A stretch of 64,000 nucleotides of DNA from Rhodocaloribacter litoris (GTDB lineage: Bacteria; Bacteroidota; Rhodothermia; Rhodothermales; ISCAR-4553). The stretch is from NCBI RefSeq assembly GCF_011682235.2, contig NZ_CP076718.1, positions 2,634,767 through 2,698,766 on the forward strand, read 5' to 3'. Below, in pieces: positions 28,494 to 35,908 of this stretch. The notes beneath the pieces were generated by a model, which was not told the origin of the DNA, did not search any database, and saw nothing but the letters and a program-made list of their open reading frames with translations. The position numbers and the translations under genes are program-made. The first letter of the stretch is position 1, and the number at the start of each line of letters is the position of its first letter.

Positions 28494-28530
28494 CCCGGCG
28501 TGCCGTTCGTATTCCCTCCGGGCACCTTTG

Positions 28531-28567
28531 CCGGCGCCGCGCGTTTGCGGGGCCGGTGCATCTTTTT
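28531..28567 (+). terminator. Terminator of the GMC dehydrogenase operon
   Basis: CCGGCGCCGC (28531-28540) and GCGGGGCCGG (28547-28556) pair at nine of ten positions around GCGTTT. The stem is followed by TGCATCTTTTT. Confidence 0.6.
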
Positions 28568-28670
28568 CGGCCCTGGTTACGTCGAAACGCATCTCTCCCC
28601 GGGGCGTTGGAAACGCTTCCGAATCATTGTGCCTGTTCGAACAGTGCTCATGTCCAATCCCGTAAAGCTC

Positions 28671-31055
28671 ATGAACCGTCTCTGTACGCTCTACCTTGCG
28701 CTTTTTCTGCTCGCCGGCTTCGCGGCGCAGGCCCAGACCCTGCGCTCGGAGGAGGCCGGTGATCCGGCCCGCCGCGGCTTCGGCGGGGCCGTGGCCGCCG
28801 GGAACGACGAGGTCTTCGTCGGCGAACCCATGAACACGGCCACGCCCGGCTATACCTACGTCTTCCGCCGCAACGAGGACGGCACCTGGAGCGAGGCGGC
28901 CCGCCTCGAAGCCTCCGACGCCGTGGAAGGGGACCGCTTCGGCGCCGCGCTGGCCCTCGACGGGAACCACCTGCTCGTCGGGGCGCCCAACCAGAACCAA
29001 GGGGCCGGCGCCGCCTACGTCTTCCGCCGTGACGCCGCCGGCAACTGGACCGAAGTCGCCCGCCTGGCCATCGCAGACGGCGGAAGCTTCGGCGGGGCCG
29101 TCGCCCTCAGCGGGGACGTCGCCTTCATCGGGGCGGAAGGCTATCAGGACGACACCGGCGCGGTCTTCGTTTTTCGCCGCTCCGGCGACGCCTGGGTGCC
29201 GCAGGACACCCTGACCGGTGAAGCGCCCGGCGGTCACTTCGGCGCCGCGCTGGCCCTCGACGGCGACCTGGCGCTCGTCGGGGCGCCCCGGCAGGAAGAC
29301 AACCTCGGCGCCGTCTACTTCTTCCGGTTCGAGAACGGCACCTGGACGGCCGGAGGGCGCCTGCCCGCCGACGGGCTCGAAGGCGATGCCCGCTTCGGGT
29401 CGAGCATCGGCCTGCAGGACGGCTATGCCCTCGTCGGGGCACCGCGCTTCCAGCGCTTCTCCGGCACGGTGCTCGAGTATGCCTTCGATGCGGAAGAGGG
29501 AACCTGGGTCCGGCAGGGGATGCTCGTCCCCTTCGATGCCGCTCCGCAGACCCGCTTCGGCACGGCCGTGGACGTCGACGGGGACGAGGTGTGGGTCGGC
29601 GGCCCGGGCGCCGATCGCTTCTCCGGCGCCGTGTACCGCTTCGAGCGCGATCCCCGGACCGGCACCTGGAGGCGGGTCCACAAGCTCAAAAGCGACGAGG
29701 CCGGCAACGGTGACTTCTTCGCCGCCACCCTCGATGTGCGCGGCAACCTGGCCGTCGTCGGCAGCGTCGGCGACGACGGCGGCGAGGGCACGGCCACCGT
29801 CTTCGAACGGGACGCGCAGGGACAGTGGCACCAGCAGGCCATCATCTTCAGCGAGGTCGCCAGCTTCGCCTCGATCACCGGCGGGCAGGTGAACTGCAGC
29901 GACGGCGCCGCCGCCGACTTCGGCTGCGGTAACGTGGACCTGCTCTCGTTCCTCTCCGTCAAGGACATCGGTGGCGGGCGCGGCACCCACCTGAACGACG
30001 TCTGGGGCTGGACTGACCCCGAGACGGGCCGCGAGTACGCCCTCGTCGGCCGGAACGACGGCACCTCCTTCGTCGACATCTCCGACCCCGTCAACCCCGT
30101 TTACCTGGGTGACCTGCCCCTGCACGAGGGCGCCCGTCCGGCCGCCTGGCGGGACATCAAGGTCTACCGGAACCACGCCTTCATCGTGGCCGACGGCGCC
30201 GGGCCGCACGGCATGCAGGTCTTCGACCTGACCCGCCTCCGGAGCGTCGAGAACCCGCCCGTCACCTTCACCGAGGACGCCCACTACGACCGCATCAACA
30301 GCGCGCACAACATCGTCATCAACGAGGAGACGGGCTTCGCCTACACGGTGGGAGGCAGCATGGGCGGCGAGACGTGCGGCGGCGGCCTGCACATGATCGA
30401 CCTCCGCGAGCCGAAGAACCCGCAGTTCGCCGGCTGCTTCAGCCACACGGGCACGGGCCGGCAGGGCACCGGGTACACGCACGACGCGCAGTGCGTCGTC
30501 TACCGGGGGCCGGATGCCGAGCATCGCGGCAAGGAGATCTGCTTCGGGGCGAACGAGACGGCCCTCTCCATCGCCGACGTGACGGACAAGGCCAACCCGA
30601 AAGCGCTCTCGCAGGCCTCCTACCCGAACGTGGGCTACACCCATCAGGGCTGGCTGACCGAGGACCAGCACTACTTCTACGTCAACGACGAGCTGGATGA
30701 GTTGCAGGGCAAGGTCGCGGGCACGCGCACGCTCATCTGGGACGTCTCCGACCTGGACGACCCGCAGCTGCTGCGCGAGTATGTTTCGGAGAACAAGGCC
30801 AGCGACCACAACCTCTACATCCGGGGCAACCTGATGTACCAGTCGAACTACGTCGCCGGCCTGCGCATCTTTGACATCACCAACCGGGAGAACCCGGCGC
30901 TGGTGGGACATTTCGACACGGTGCCCTACGGCGAAGATGCACCGGGCTTCAACGGCTCCTGGAGCAACTACCCCTTCTTCAAGAGCGGTACCATCGTCGT
31001 GACCAGCATGCGCGAAGGGGTCTTCATGCTGAAGAAGAAAGACGTGGATCTCTGA
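28671..31055 (+). CDS. Secreted choice-of-anchor B protein with FG-GAP-like propeller
   Basis: Starting at MNRLCTLYLALFLLAGFAAQAQ, the signal peptide is followed by about 770 mature residues. The N-terminal half has six or seven repeats of the type FGAALALDGDLALVGAP(R), an FG-GAP/integrin-like beta-propeller. The C-terminal half (from FASITGGQVNCSDG, with LNDVWGWTD, YALVGRNDGTSFVDISDP and INSAHNIVINEETGFAYTVGG) matches the choice-of-anchor B family with LVIVD-type repeats. It is an extracellular or surface protein of unknown ligand. It ends LKKKDVDL without a recognisable sorting tail. A longer in-frame start at 28500 would put a hydrophilic extension ahead of the signal. Confidence 0.88.
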   Translation: MNRLCTLYLALFLLAGFAAQAQTLRSEEAGDPARRGFGGAVAAGNDEVFVGEPMNTATPGYTYVFRRNEDGTWSEAARLEASDAVEGDRFGAALALDGNHLLVGAPNQNQGAGAAYVFRRDAAGNWTEVARLAIADGGSFGGAVALSGDVAFIGAEGYQDDTGAVFVFRRSGDAWVPQDTLTGEAPGGHFGAALALDGDLALVGAPRQEDNLGAVYFFRFENGTWTAGGRLPADGLEGDARFGSSIGLQDGYALVGAPRFQRFSGTVLEYAFDAEEGTWVRQGMLVPFDAAPQTRFGTAVDVDGDEVWVGGPGADRFSGAVYRFERDPRTGTWRRVHKLKSDEAGNGDFFAATLDVRGNLAVVGSVGDDGGEGTATVFERDAQGQWHQQAIIFSEVASFASITGGQVNCSDGAAADFGCGNVDLLSFLSVKDIGGGRGTHLNDVWGWTDPETGREYALVGRNDGTSFVDISDPVNPVYLGDLPLHEGARPAAWRDIKVYRNHAFIVADGAGPHGMQVFDLTRLRSVENPPVTFTEDAHYDRINSAHNIVINEETGFAYTVGGSMGGETCGGGLHMIDLREPKNPQFAGCFSHTGTGRQGTGYTHDAQCVVYRGPDAEHRGKEICFGANETALSIADVTDKANPKALSQASYPNVGYTHQGWLTEDQHYFYVNDELDELQGKVAGTRTLIWDVSDLDDPQLLREYVSENKASDHNLYIRGNLMYQSNYVAGLRIFDITNRENPALVGHFDTVPYGEDAPGFNGSWSNYPFFKSGTIVVTSMREGVFMLKKKDVDL

Positions 31056-31081
31056 GCGAGCCACACGGCATGCACGAGAAG

Positions 31082-31115
31082 GAAGGCGCGGAGGCCTCAC
31101 CTCCGCGCCTTCTTT
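31082..31115. terminator. Strong terminator, probably bidirectional
   Basis: GAAGGCGCGGAGG and CCTCCGCGCCTTC form a perfect 13-bp stem (31082-31094 / 31100-31112) with loop CCTCA. It lies between the convergent choice-of-anchor B and RoxA-like genes. It is followed by TTT on the plus strand. Confidence 0.8.
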
Positions 31116-31171
31116 CGTATACCGGCGTCCCGGAATGCCTGTGCACGGTTCACGGCCGGTCGACGCTGCGG

Positions 31172-32338
31172 TCAGGCTTCCGCCACCAGGACCCCGCGCT
31201 CGATCAGCGTGGTGAGGATCGTCATGAAGGCCCGGTCGCCGAAGTGGGGGGCGAGGGTGGTGGCGTCGAGCGGTTCGGTGCCGGTGAGCAGCCAGGCCGC
31301 CTCGGTGGAGACGGTGTAGGTTTCGCCGGCGACGAAGAGGGCGGCGGTGCCGTCGGAATGGGGGATGAAGGCGAGTTCGGAGAGGGCCCGCCGGCGCAGG
31401 CGCCCGCCCGCCCGCAGCACCTCGATCACTTCCTCCGGGGTGATGGGTTCCTCGTCCGCCACGTCGTCTTCGAGGTAAGCCGCGCCGCGCTTCGGGGTGG
31501 TGATGAAACGCCCGAACCATTCGTCGAGGGCCTGGTCGTCCCGGACGAGTTCGCGGAGCACGGCCCGCACGTAGGCGCGTACCTCGGGACCGAGCATGCC
31601 CGGGTGGACCGGGGGCGTGAGGTCCGGGTCGCTGTAGCGTTGCCGGGCGTCGAGCCGGGTGAGCCGGTCTTCGAGGAAGCCGGTGACGAGGTCGAGGGGG
31701 CCCGGCGCGCGGAAGCCGACCGAGAAGGTCATGCAGTCGCCCAGGGCAACGCCCTCGTGCGGGATGCGGGGCGGGAGGTAGAGCAGGTCGCCCGGTTCGA
31801 GGACCCACTCGGCGTCCGGCTCGAAGTTGGCCAGGATGCGCACGTCGAGGTCGGGTACGAGGTGTTCCTCTTCGACGGGTTCGTGATGGATGCGCCAGCG
31901 TCGTCGCCCCAGCCCCTGCACCAGGAAGACGTCGTACTGGTCGACGTGCGGCCCGACGCCGCCGCCCTCCGGGGCGAAGCTCACCATGACGTCGTCGATG
32001 CGCCAGTTCGGGAGGAAGCGGAAACGGTCCCGCAGCGCCGCGACGGCCGGGACGTAGCGGTCCACCTCCTGCACGAGCAGCGTCCAGTGCGTCGGCGGCA
32101 GCCGCTCGAAATCCTCGGGCTCGAACGGGCCGTGGCGGAGTTCCCACGGATACGCCCCGCCCTTTTCGAGGATGAGCCGGGACTCGACCATCTCCTCGCA
32201 GGCCAGTGCTGCCAGTTCGTCCGGCCCGATGGGCGCGGTGAAGCCGGGCAGGGCCCCCCGGACCAGAAGCGGCTTCTTCTGCCAGTATTCGCGAAGGAAC
32301 GCGGCCGGTGTGAGGCCGCCCAGGAGCGTGTCGGGCAT
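31172..32338 (-). CDS. RoxA-like JmjC ribosomal oxygenase
   Basis: The 388-residue protein begins LTPAAFLREYWQKKPLLVRGALPG, the standard entry into bacterial JmjC proteins of the YcfD/RoxA group. The iron triad is intact: His131 and Asp133 (GPHVDQYDVFLVQ) and His194 (LPPRIPHEG). The C-terminal winged-helix part (ALSELAFIPH...) is as expected. RoxA hydroxylates an arginine of ribosomal protein L16 using Fe(II) and 2-oxoglutarate. The target here is inferred from the family. Confidence 0.9.
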   Translation of the reverse strand: MPDTLLGGLTPAAFLREYWQKKPLLVRGALPGFTAPIGPDELAALACEEMVESRLILEKGGAYPWELRHGPFEPEDFERLPPTHWTLLVQEVDRYVPAVAALRDRFRFLPNWRIDDVMVSFAPEGGGVGPHVDQYDVFLVQGLGRRRWRIHHEPVEEEHLVPDLDVRILANFEPDAEWVLEPGDLLYLPPRIPHEGVALGDCMTFSVGFRAPGPLDLVTGFLEDRLTRLDARQRYSDPDLTPPVHPGMLGPEVRAYVRAVLRELVRDDQALDEWFGRFITTPKRGAAYLEDDVADEEPITPEEVIEVLRAGGRLRRRALSELAFIPHSDGTAALFVAGETYTVSTEAAWLLTGTEPLDATTLAPHFGDRAFMTILTTLIERGVLVAEA

Positions 32339-32437
32339 GTCGGATTGCGGGTTGGGGAGGATGGGTTCTCGGCCGGCGACGTCGCCCGCATCGGCGCGGC
32401 GACGGCTTTTCGGCCCCCCGGCCGGCCTTCGCGGGGA

Positions 32438-32605
32438 TCAGCACCCGATGACCAGCCAGCCGAGGGCCAGGAGCACCATGAGCACCGCCGCCAGCTTCAC
32501 CCCCCGCTTCTGCACGGGGAACTCGTAGCCGCAGTACGGGCACACCTCCGCCGTCGCCTCGACGTCGAGGGCGCAGGCGGGGCACTCTTTCTGCTTATCG
32601 GCCAT
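32438..32605 (-). CDS. Small zinc-ribbon membrane protein
   Basis: I translated this 55-residue frame directly. It starts MADKQKECPACALD, with a CPAC...CPYC zinc-ribbon (Cys8, 11, 22 and 25), and ends in one transmembrane helix (VKLAAVLMVLLALGWLVIGC). The residue pattern and composition look genuinely coding. It lies about 100 bp upstream of the RoxA-like gene on the same strand and may be cotranscribed with it. Function is unknown; such zinc ribbons are often recruitment or rubredoxin-like modules. Confidence 0.7.
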   Translation of the reverse strand: MADKQKECPACALDVEATAEVCPYCGYEFPVQKRGVKLAAVLMVLLALGWLVIGC

Positions 32606-32814
32606 ACCGGGAGCGAGGAAAAGCGCGAAAGCACCTCGTTAACGCCGGTGCAGGCGATGCGTTCTGCCGGGGCGGGGCGTCCGGCAGCCCGCCCAGGGTA
32701 CCGTTCCCCGCCGGGGGCCGACTGCCACGCCGCGCCCGAACCGGCCTCCTCCCGCACAAACGATGGGCCGCTTCGCGCCTATGCTCCATATCCTGGCTCA
32801 ACCCGGCGCTCGCC

Positions 32815-33285
32815 ATGGAAACCCGGCAGGACCCCCTGGCCGCCTACCTCGCCCTCGAAGCCGAGTCGGACACTATAGCGGAGGTCATTTTTATTGAGGG
32901 CATAGCTGCTTAGCGAACGGCCCACTGTAGCCGCGGATCTGGACGCGTTGCGCGTCCCGTTAGCCCGGGCTGCCCACCTGTAGCCGCGGATCTGGACGCG
33001 TTGCGCGTCCCGTCGGTCCGGGCTTTCCTGTGGGCCAGGGGGCGCACCCGTGAAGGGTGCGGCTACATCGCGCTGCACACCGACGCCTTCAATAGCATGG
33101 ACCAACGCTATAAGCACGAGTTCTGGCACGGCGAGATCGTGGCGATGGCCGGAGCCGGCCTCCATCACAACCGGATCACCGCCAGCACGGCGCGAGCCCT
33201 TGGTAATCGGCCCGGCTCACGAGAAAGGGTGCAGGATGGCAAGCGCAGGAAGCCCGCGCGCTTTAGGGCTATGTTGGCCGTGTAG
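32815..33285 (+). pseudogene. Uma2-family gene interrupted by a MITE and truncated
   Basis: The left piece (32815-32875) encodes METRQDPLAAYLALEAESD and the right piece (from 33111) encodes KHEFWHGEIVAMAGAGLHHNR. Removing the element at 32876-33110 and one TA copy joins them in frame as ESD-T-KHEFWHGEI. This is the usual N-terminus of Uma2 (DUF820) restriction-endonuclease-fold proteins. After TARALG the sequence departs from the family and stops at 33283, so the 3' part is lost as well. The gene is certainly inactive. Confidence 0.8.
32876..33110 (+). mobile_element. MITE copy A, inserted in the Uma2 gene
   Basis: This 235-bp element is bounded by imperfect inverted ends (TAGCGGAGGTCAT... 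and ...GGACCAACGCTA) and flanked by a TA on each side, the duplicated target. Inside are the palindromes GGACGCG-TTG-CGCGTCC and GCACCC-GTGAA-GGGTGC, framed by GTAGCCGC and GCGGCTAC. A block of about 53 bp is duplicated in this copy (repeats begin at 32925 and 32978), which accounts for its extra length over copies B and C. No transposase is encoded. TA targeting suggests mobilisation by an IS630/Tc1-like enzyme, which is an inference. Confidence 0.8.
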
Positions 33286-33800
33286 GGCCGCGTTGGCCGT
33301 GTTACACGGCCCTTGCGGCCGGACGGCCCCATGAGATAGCCCATGTGGGAGGAATGCGCCTCTACTCAAAGCACAACCTCCTGTCTGAGAGCCGGAACTT
33401 TTGCAACGACACATGGAAAAACATTTTGGCGGTCGGGCAGACCGTAGCCGAACTGGACGCGTAACGCGTCCGATCGTTCGGCCATGCCTGTGGAGACAGT
33501 GTAAGACCAACCGGACGCGTCATGCGTCCGCTGGCTTTCATCAGCGAAGGCGACTGTCCTCGACGCGTACGCGTCGACATGAAGCAGGAATCCCACGTGC
33601 CCAGAGCCGTGGGAGTGTCAATGCCTGTCATCGGGCGAAACGCAGGGTTGCCGGCGAGACGGGCAGGGTGCCGCGCAGGCCGTGTAGCCGCGGGCTTCAG
33701 CCCGGGTCTGCCGGTGCGACCGGTGGACGTGTCCGTGTGGAGCCTGTACCGAGCAAGACCGGGGGGATTGCGCCGGTGAGCGAGCGTGGGCTCGACGAAC
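33286..33800. repeat. Mosaic of REP-like palindromic repeats
   Basis: This non-coding stretch carries several palindromes: GGCCGTGT-T-ACACGGCC (near 33294-33312), GGACGCGT-AACGCGTCC (near 33453), GGACGCG-TCA-TGCGTCC (near 33513), TCGACGCGTACGCGTCGA (near 33561) and GTAGCCGCGGGCTTCAGCCCG (near 33686). Diverged copies of the same units recur at 55545-55610 and 57215-57375, some in inverse orientation. A short minus-strand reading frame here (33366-33596) looks fortuitous. Confidence 0.65.
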
Positions 33801-33819
33801 TCCCGGGCCGTGAACGGGC

Positions 33820-34740
33820 TCAGCGGTACCGCTCGCTCCCCGGGGCCGGCTGCCACGGGGTGTCCGGCTCGAAGTGCTCCCAGAGCAGGCGGGAGACGTC
33901 GCGCAGGAGGACGAAGCCCTCGTTGTCGTGGTCCCAGCTGGTGTCTTCCTGGTTCTTGGTGATGACGGCGAAGACGTAGTCGCCGTGGGGGGCGTTGACG
34001 AGGGCGACCTCGGAGCGCGACCGGCTGACGGCGCCCTGCTTGGAGGCGGCCTGTACCGTCGGCGGGAGTTGCGAGAGGGCCTCGTCGTCCCAGTAGGTGC
34101 GCGTGAGGGTGCGGTACATCTCCTCGCTGGCGGCGGGGCTGACGGCCCGGCCCTCGCGGATCATCACCAGCAGTTCGGCGATTTCCCGGGGGGTGGTTTG
34201 GCCCCAGCCGTAGCGCTCCCGGGCGGCCTCGCGGCCGGGCGTGCGCGAGTTGACCCGCGTGTGCTCGAAGCCGTGCGCCGCCAGCCAGGCGTTGATGGCC
34301 GTGCCGGTGCCGCAGAGGTGTTGCAGCCACAGGCTCGCCGTGTTGTCGCTCATCGTGAGCATCAGCATCACCATCTTGCTCAGGGCGATCTTTTCGCCGT
34401 CTTTGAAGGAGCCCAGGAGGTCCACGCCGGGGTAGCGGAGCGAGTCGCGGTAGACGAGTTCCTGCTGGTAGGCGAGCTCGCCCCGCTCGATGGCGTCGAA
34501 CGTCTTGATCAGGATGGGCACCTTGATCAGGCTGGCCGTGGGGAAGAGCGTGTCGGCGTGGATCGCGGCGTACCGGCCCGTGGGCAGGTGGCGGACGTAG
34601 ACGCCGGCATCGCCCCGAAAGCCTTCGACGAGCCGTTCGAGGCGGGCCTGGAGCAGGGTGTCCGGGACGGACTGGGCCCGGACAAGGCCGGGCAGGAGGA
34701 GCAGGGCGAGGAGCCCGGCCCGAAGACGCTTCAGGGACAT
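33820..34740 (-). CDS. Secreted class A beta-lactamase-like serine hydrolase
   Basis: The 306-residue protein starts MSLKRLRAGLLALLLLPGLVRAQ, a signal peptide. It keeps the serine active site SLIK (Ser70, Lys73) and SDN (131-133) of the class A penicillin-recognising fold, plus a YGWGQTTPREIAELL segment. The usual ExxLN of the omega loop is not visible, and the KTG triad is KQG. Efficient beta-lactam hydrolysis is therefore doubtful. A peptidoglycan peptidase or other hydrolase role is as likely. It is divergent from the iron transporter operon across a 120-bp intergenic region. Confidence 0.82.
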   Translation of the reverse strand: MSLKRLRAGLLALLLLPGLVRAQSVPDTLLQARLERLVEGFRGDAGVYVRHLPTGRYAAIHADTLFPTASLIKVPILIKTFDAIERGELAYQQELVYRDSLRYPGVDLLGSFKDGEKIALSKMVMLMLTMSDNTASLWLQHLCGTGTAINAWLAAHGFEHTRVNSRTPGREAARERYGWGQTTPREIAELLVMIREGRAVSPAASEEMYRTLTRTYWDDEALSQLPPTVQAASKQGAVSRSRSEVALVNAPHGDYVFAVITKNQEDTSWDHDNEGFVLLRDVSRLLWEHFEPDTPWQPAPGSERYR

Positions 34741-34812
34741 GGGATGCTCCGAAAGGGAAATGTGGAGTTTTGACGATTTCGTGGGCCGGGTGTGAAGCTC
34801 CGGCATTTCCTG

Positions 34813-34829
34813 TTTAGATTCAATCTAAA
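34813..34829 (+). promoter_or_regulatory. DtxR/IdeR/MntR-like operator palindrome
   Basis: TTTAGATT-C-AATCTAAA is a perfect 17-bp palindrome, 31 bp before the start codon of the ferric-binding lipoprotein. Its TTTAG...CTAAA ends resemble operators of the DtxR family of iron/manganese repressors. The position suggests iron-dependent repression of the transporter. The matching repressor gene is not in the window. Confidence 0.6.
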
Positions 34830-34860
34830 GATTTTTCCCCCACACCAACCCTCCCTCACC

Positions 34861-35865
34861 ATGAAATCCGGTTTCTTTGCCCTGGTCCTGGTGCTGCTCC
34901 TTGCCGGCTGCGAGTCGTCTCCGCCACAGGCGCTGGTCATCTACTCCGGCCGGAGCCAGGCGCTCGTCGAGCCGCTCGTCGAACGGTTCAAGGCCCAGAC
35001 GGGCCTGCCCGTCGAGGTCCGTTTCGGGCGGGATGCGGAGCTGCTGGCCGCCCTGCAGGAGGAAGGCGCGCAGAGCCCGGCCGACCTCTTCTGGGCCAAC
35101 ACGACCGGGGCGCTCGGGGCGGCGAGCAACGCGAACCTGCTCGTCGCGCTGCCCGACTCCATCCTGGAGAAGCCGGCCTCCTTCCAGCCGTCGAGCGGCC
35201 TGTGGGCACCCGCCACCGTCCGCTTCCGCGTTCTCGCCTACAACACCGAGGCCCTGACCGAGGACGACCTGCCGGCTTCGGTCCTGGACCTGCCGCAGAT
35301 GGAAACCCTGCGCGGGCGCATCGGCTGGACGCCGACGTATTCGAGCTTCCAGGATTTTGTGACGGCGCTGCGGCTGCTCGAGGGCGAGGAGGCGGCGCGG
35401 GCCTGGCTGGAGGGCCTCCAGGCGCTGGAGCCCAAGGCCTATCCCTCCAACACGCCGATGATCCAGGCGCTGGCCGCCGGTGAGATCGACGTGGCGCTGA
35501 CGAACCACTACTACGTGCTCCGCCTGACGCAGGGGGCCGCCGAGGGCGAGGCGCCGCCCGTCGCCCTCTACCATTTCGCGCCCGGCGACGTCGGCAACCT
35601 CGCGCTCGTCACGGGCGCCGGCGTGCTCGCCACCAGCGACAACACGGAGGCCGCGTTGCGTTTTCTCAGCTTCCTGCTCTCGGAACAGGCCCAGGCCTTC
35701 GCCGCGACGGAGGTCTACGAGTACCCGGTGGTTTCCGGCGTCGCGGTCCCGTCCTATCTCCTTTCGATGCCGGAGGCCCTGGCCCTCAGCCCGCAGTTCG
35801 ACTTCGAGCGGCTGCGCGAGCTGGATGCGACGCTCAACCTGATGCGGGAAGTGGGGCTGTTGTAG
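34861..35865 (+). CDS. Ferric iron ABC transporter substrate-binding lipoprotein
   Basis: The 334-residue protein has a lipoprotein signal (MKSGFFALVLVLLLAGC, Cys17). The mature start ALVIYSGRSQALVEPLVERFKAQTGLPVEVRFG is typical of FbpA/FutA ferric-binding proteins, as is the TNHYYVLRL segment with its paired Tyr residues. It captures Fe(III) outside the cytoplasmic membrane for the permease encoded next. The chosen ATG gives the lipobox at the right position; a GTG at 34792 would add a non-signal extension. The operon order binding protein-permease-ATPase is complete. Confidence 0.92.
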   Translation: MKSGFFALVLVLLLAGCESSPPQALVIYSGRSQALVEPLVERFKAQTGLPVEVRFGRDAELLAALQEEGAQSPADLFWANTTGALGAASNANLLVALPDSILEKPASFQPSSGLWAPATVRFRVLAYNTEALTEDDLPASVLDLPQMETLRGRIGWTPTYSSFQDFVTALRLLEGEEAARAWLEGLQALEPKAYPSNTPMIQALAAGEIDVALTNHYYVLRLTQGAAEGEAPPVALYHFAPGDVGNLALVTGAGVLATSDNTEAALRFLSFLLSEQAQAFAATEVYEYPVVSGVAVPSYLLSMPEALALSPQFDFERLRELDATLNLMREVGLL

Positions 35866-35908
35866 CGGTTGAAAGGATGATACGGAGGGCGGAAGCGAGG
35901 ACACCCGT

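Noticed and set aside
27888-32585. Minus-strand open frame of over 1500 codons
   Set aside because: It runs antisense through well-supported genes (subunit 3, the choice-of-anchor B protein) and in another frame through the RoxA-like gene. Long antisense frames are expected in DNA this rich in G+C at third positions.
33366-33596. Small minus-strand frame between the Uma2 pseudogene and the serine hydrolase
   Set aside because: It is made of palindromic repeat units that recur elsewhere in other frames, and no conserved protein pattern was seen.
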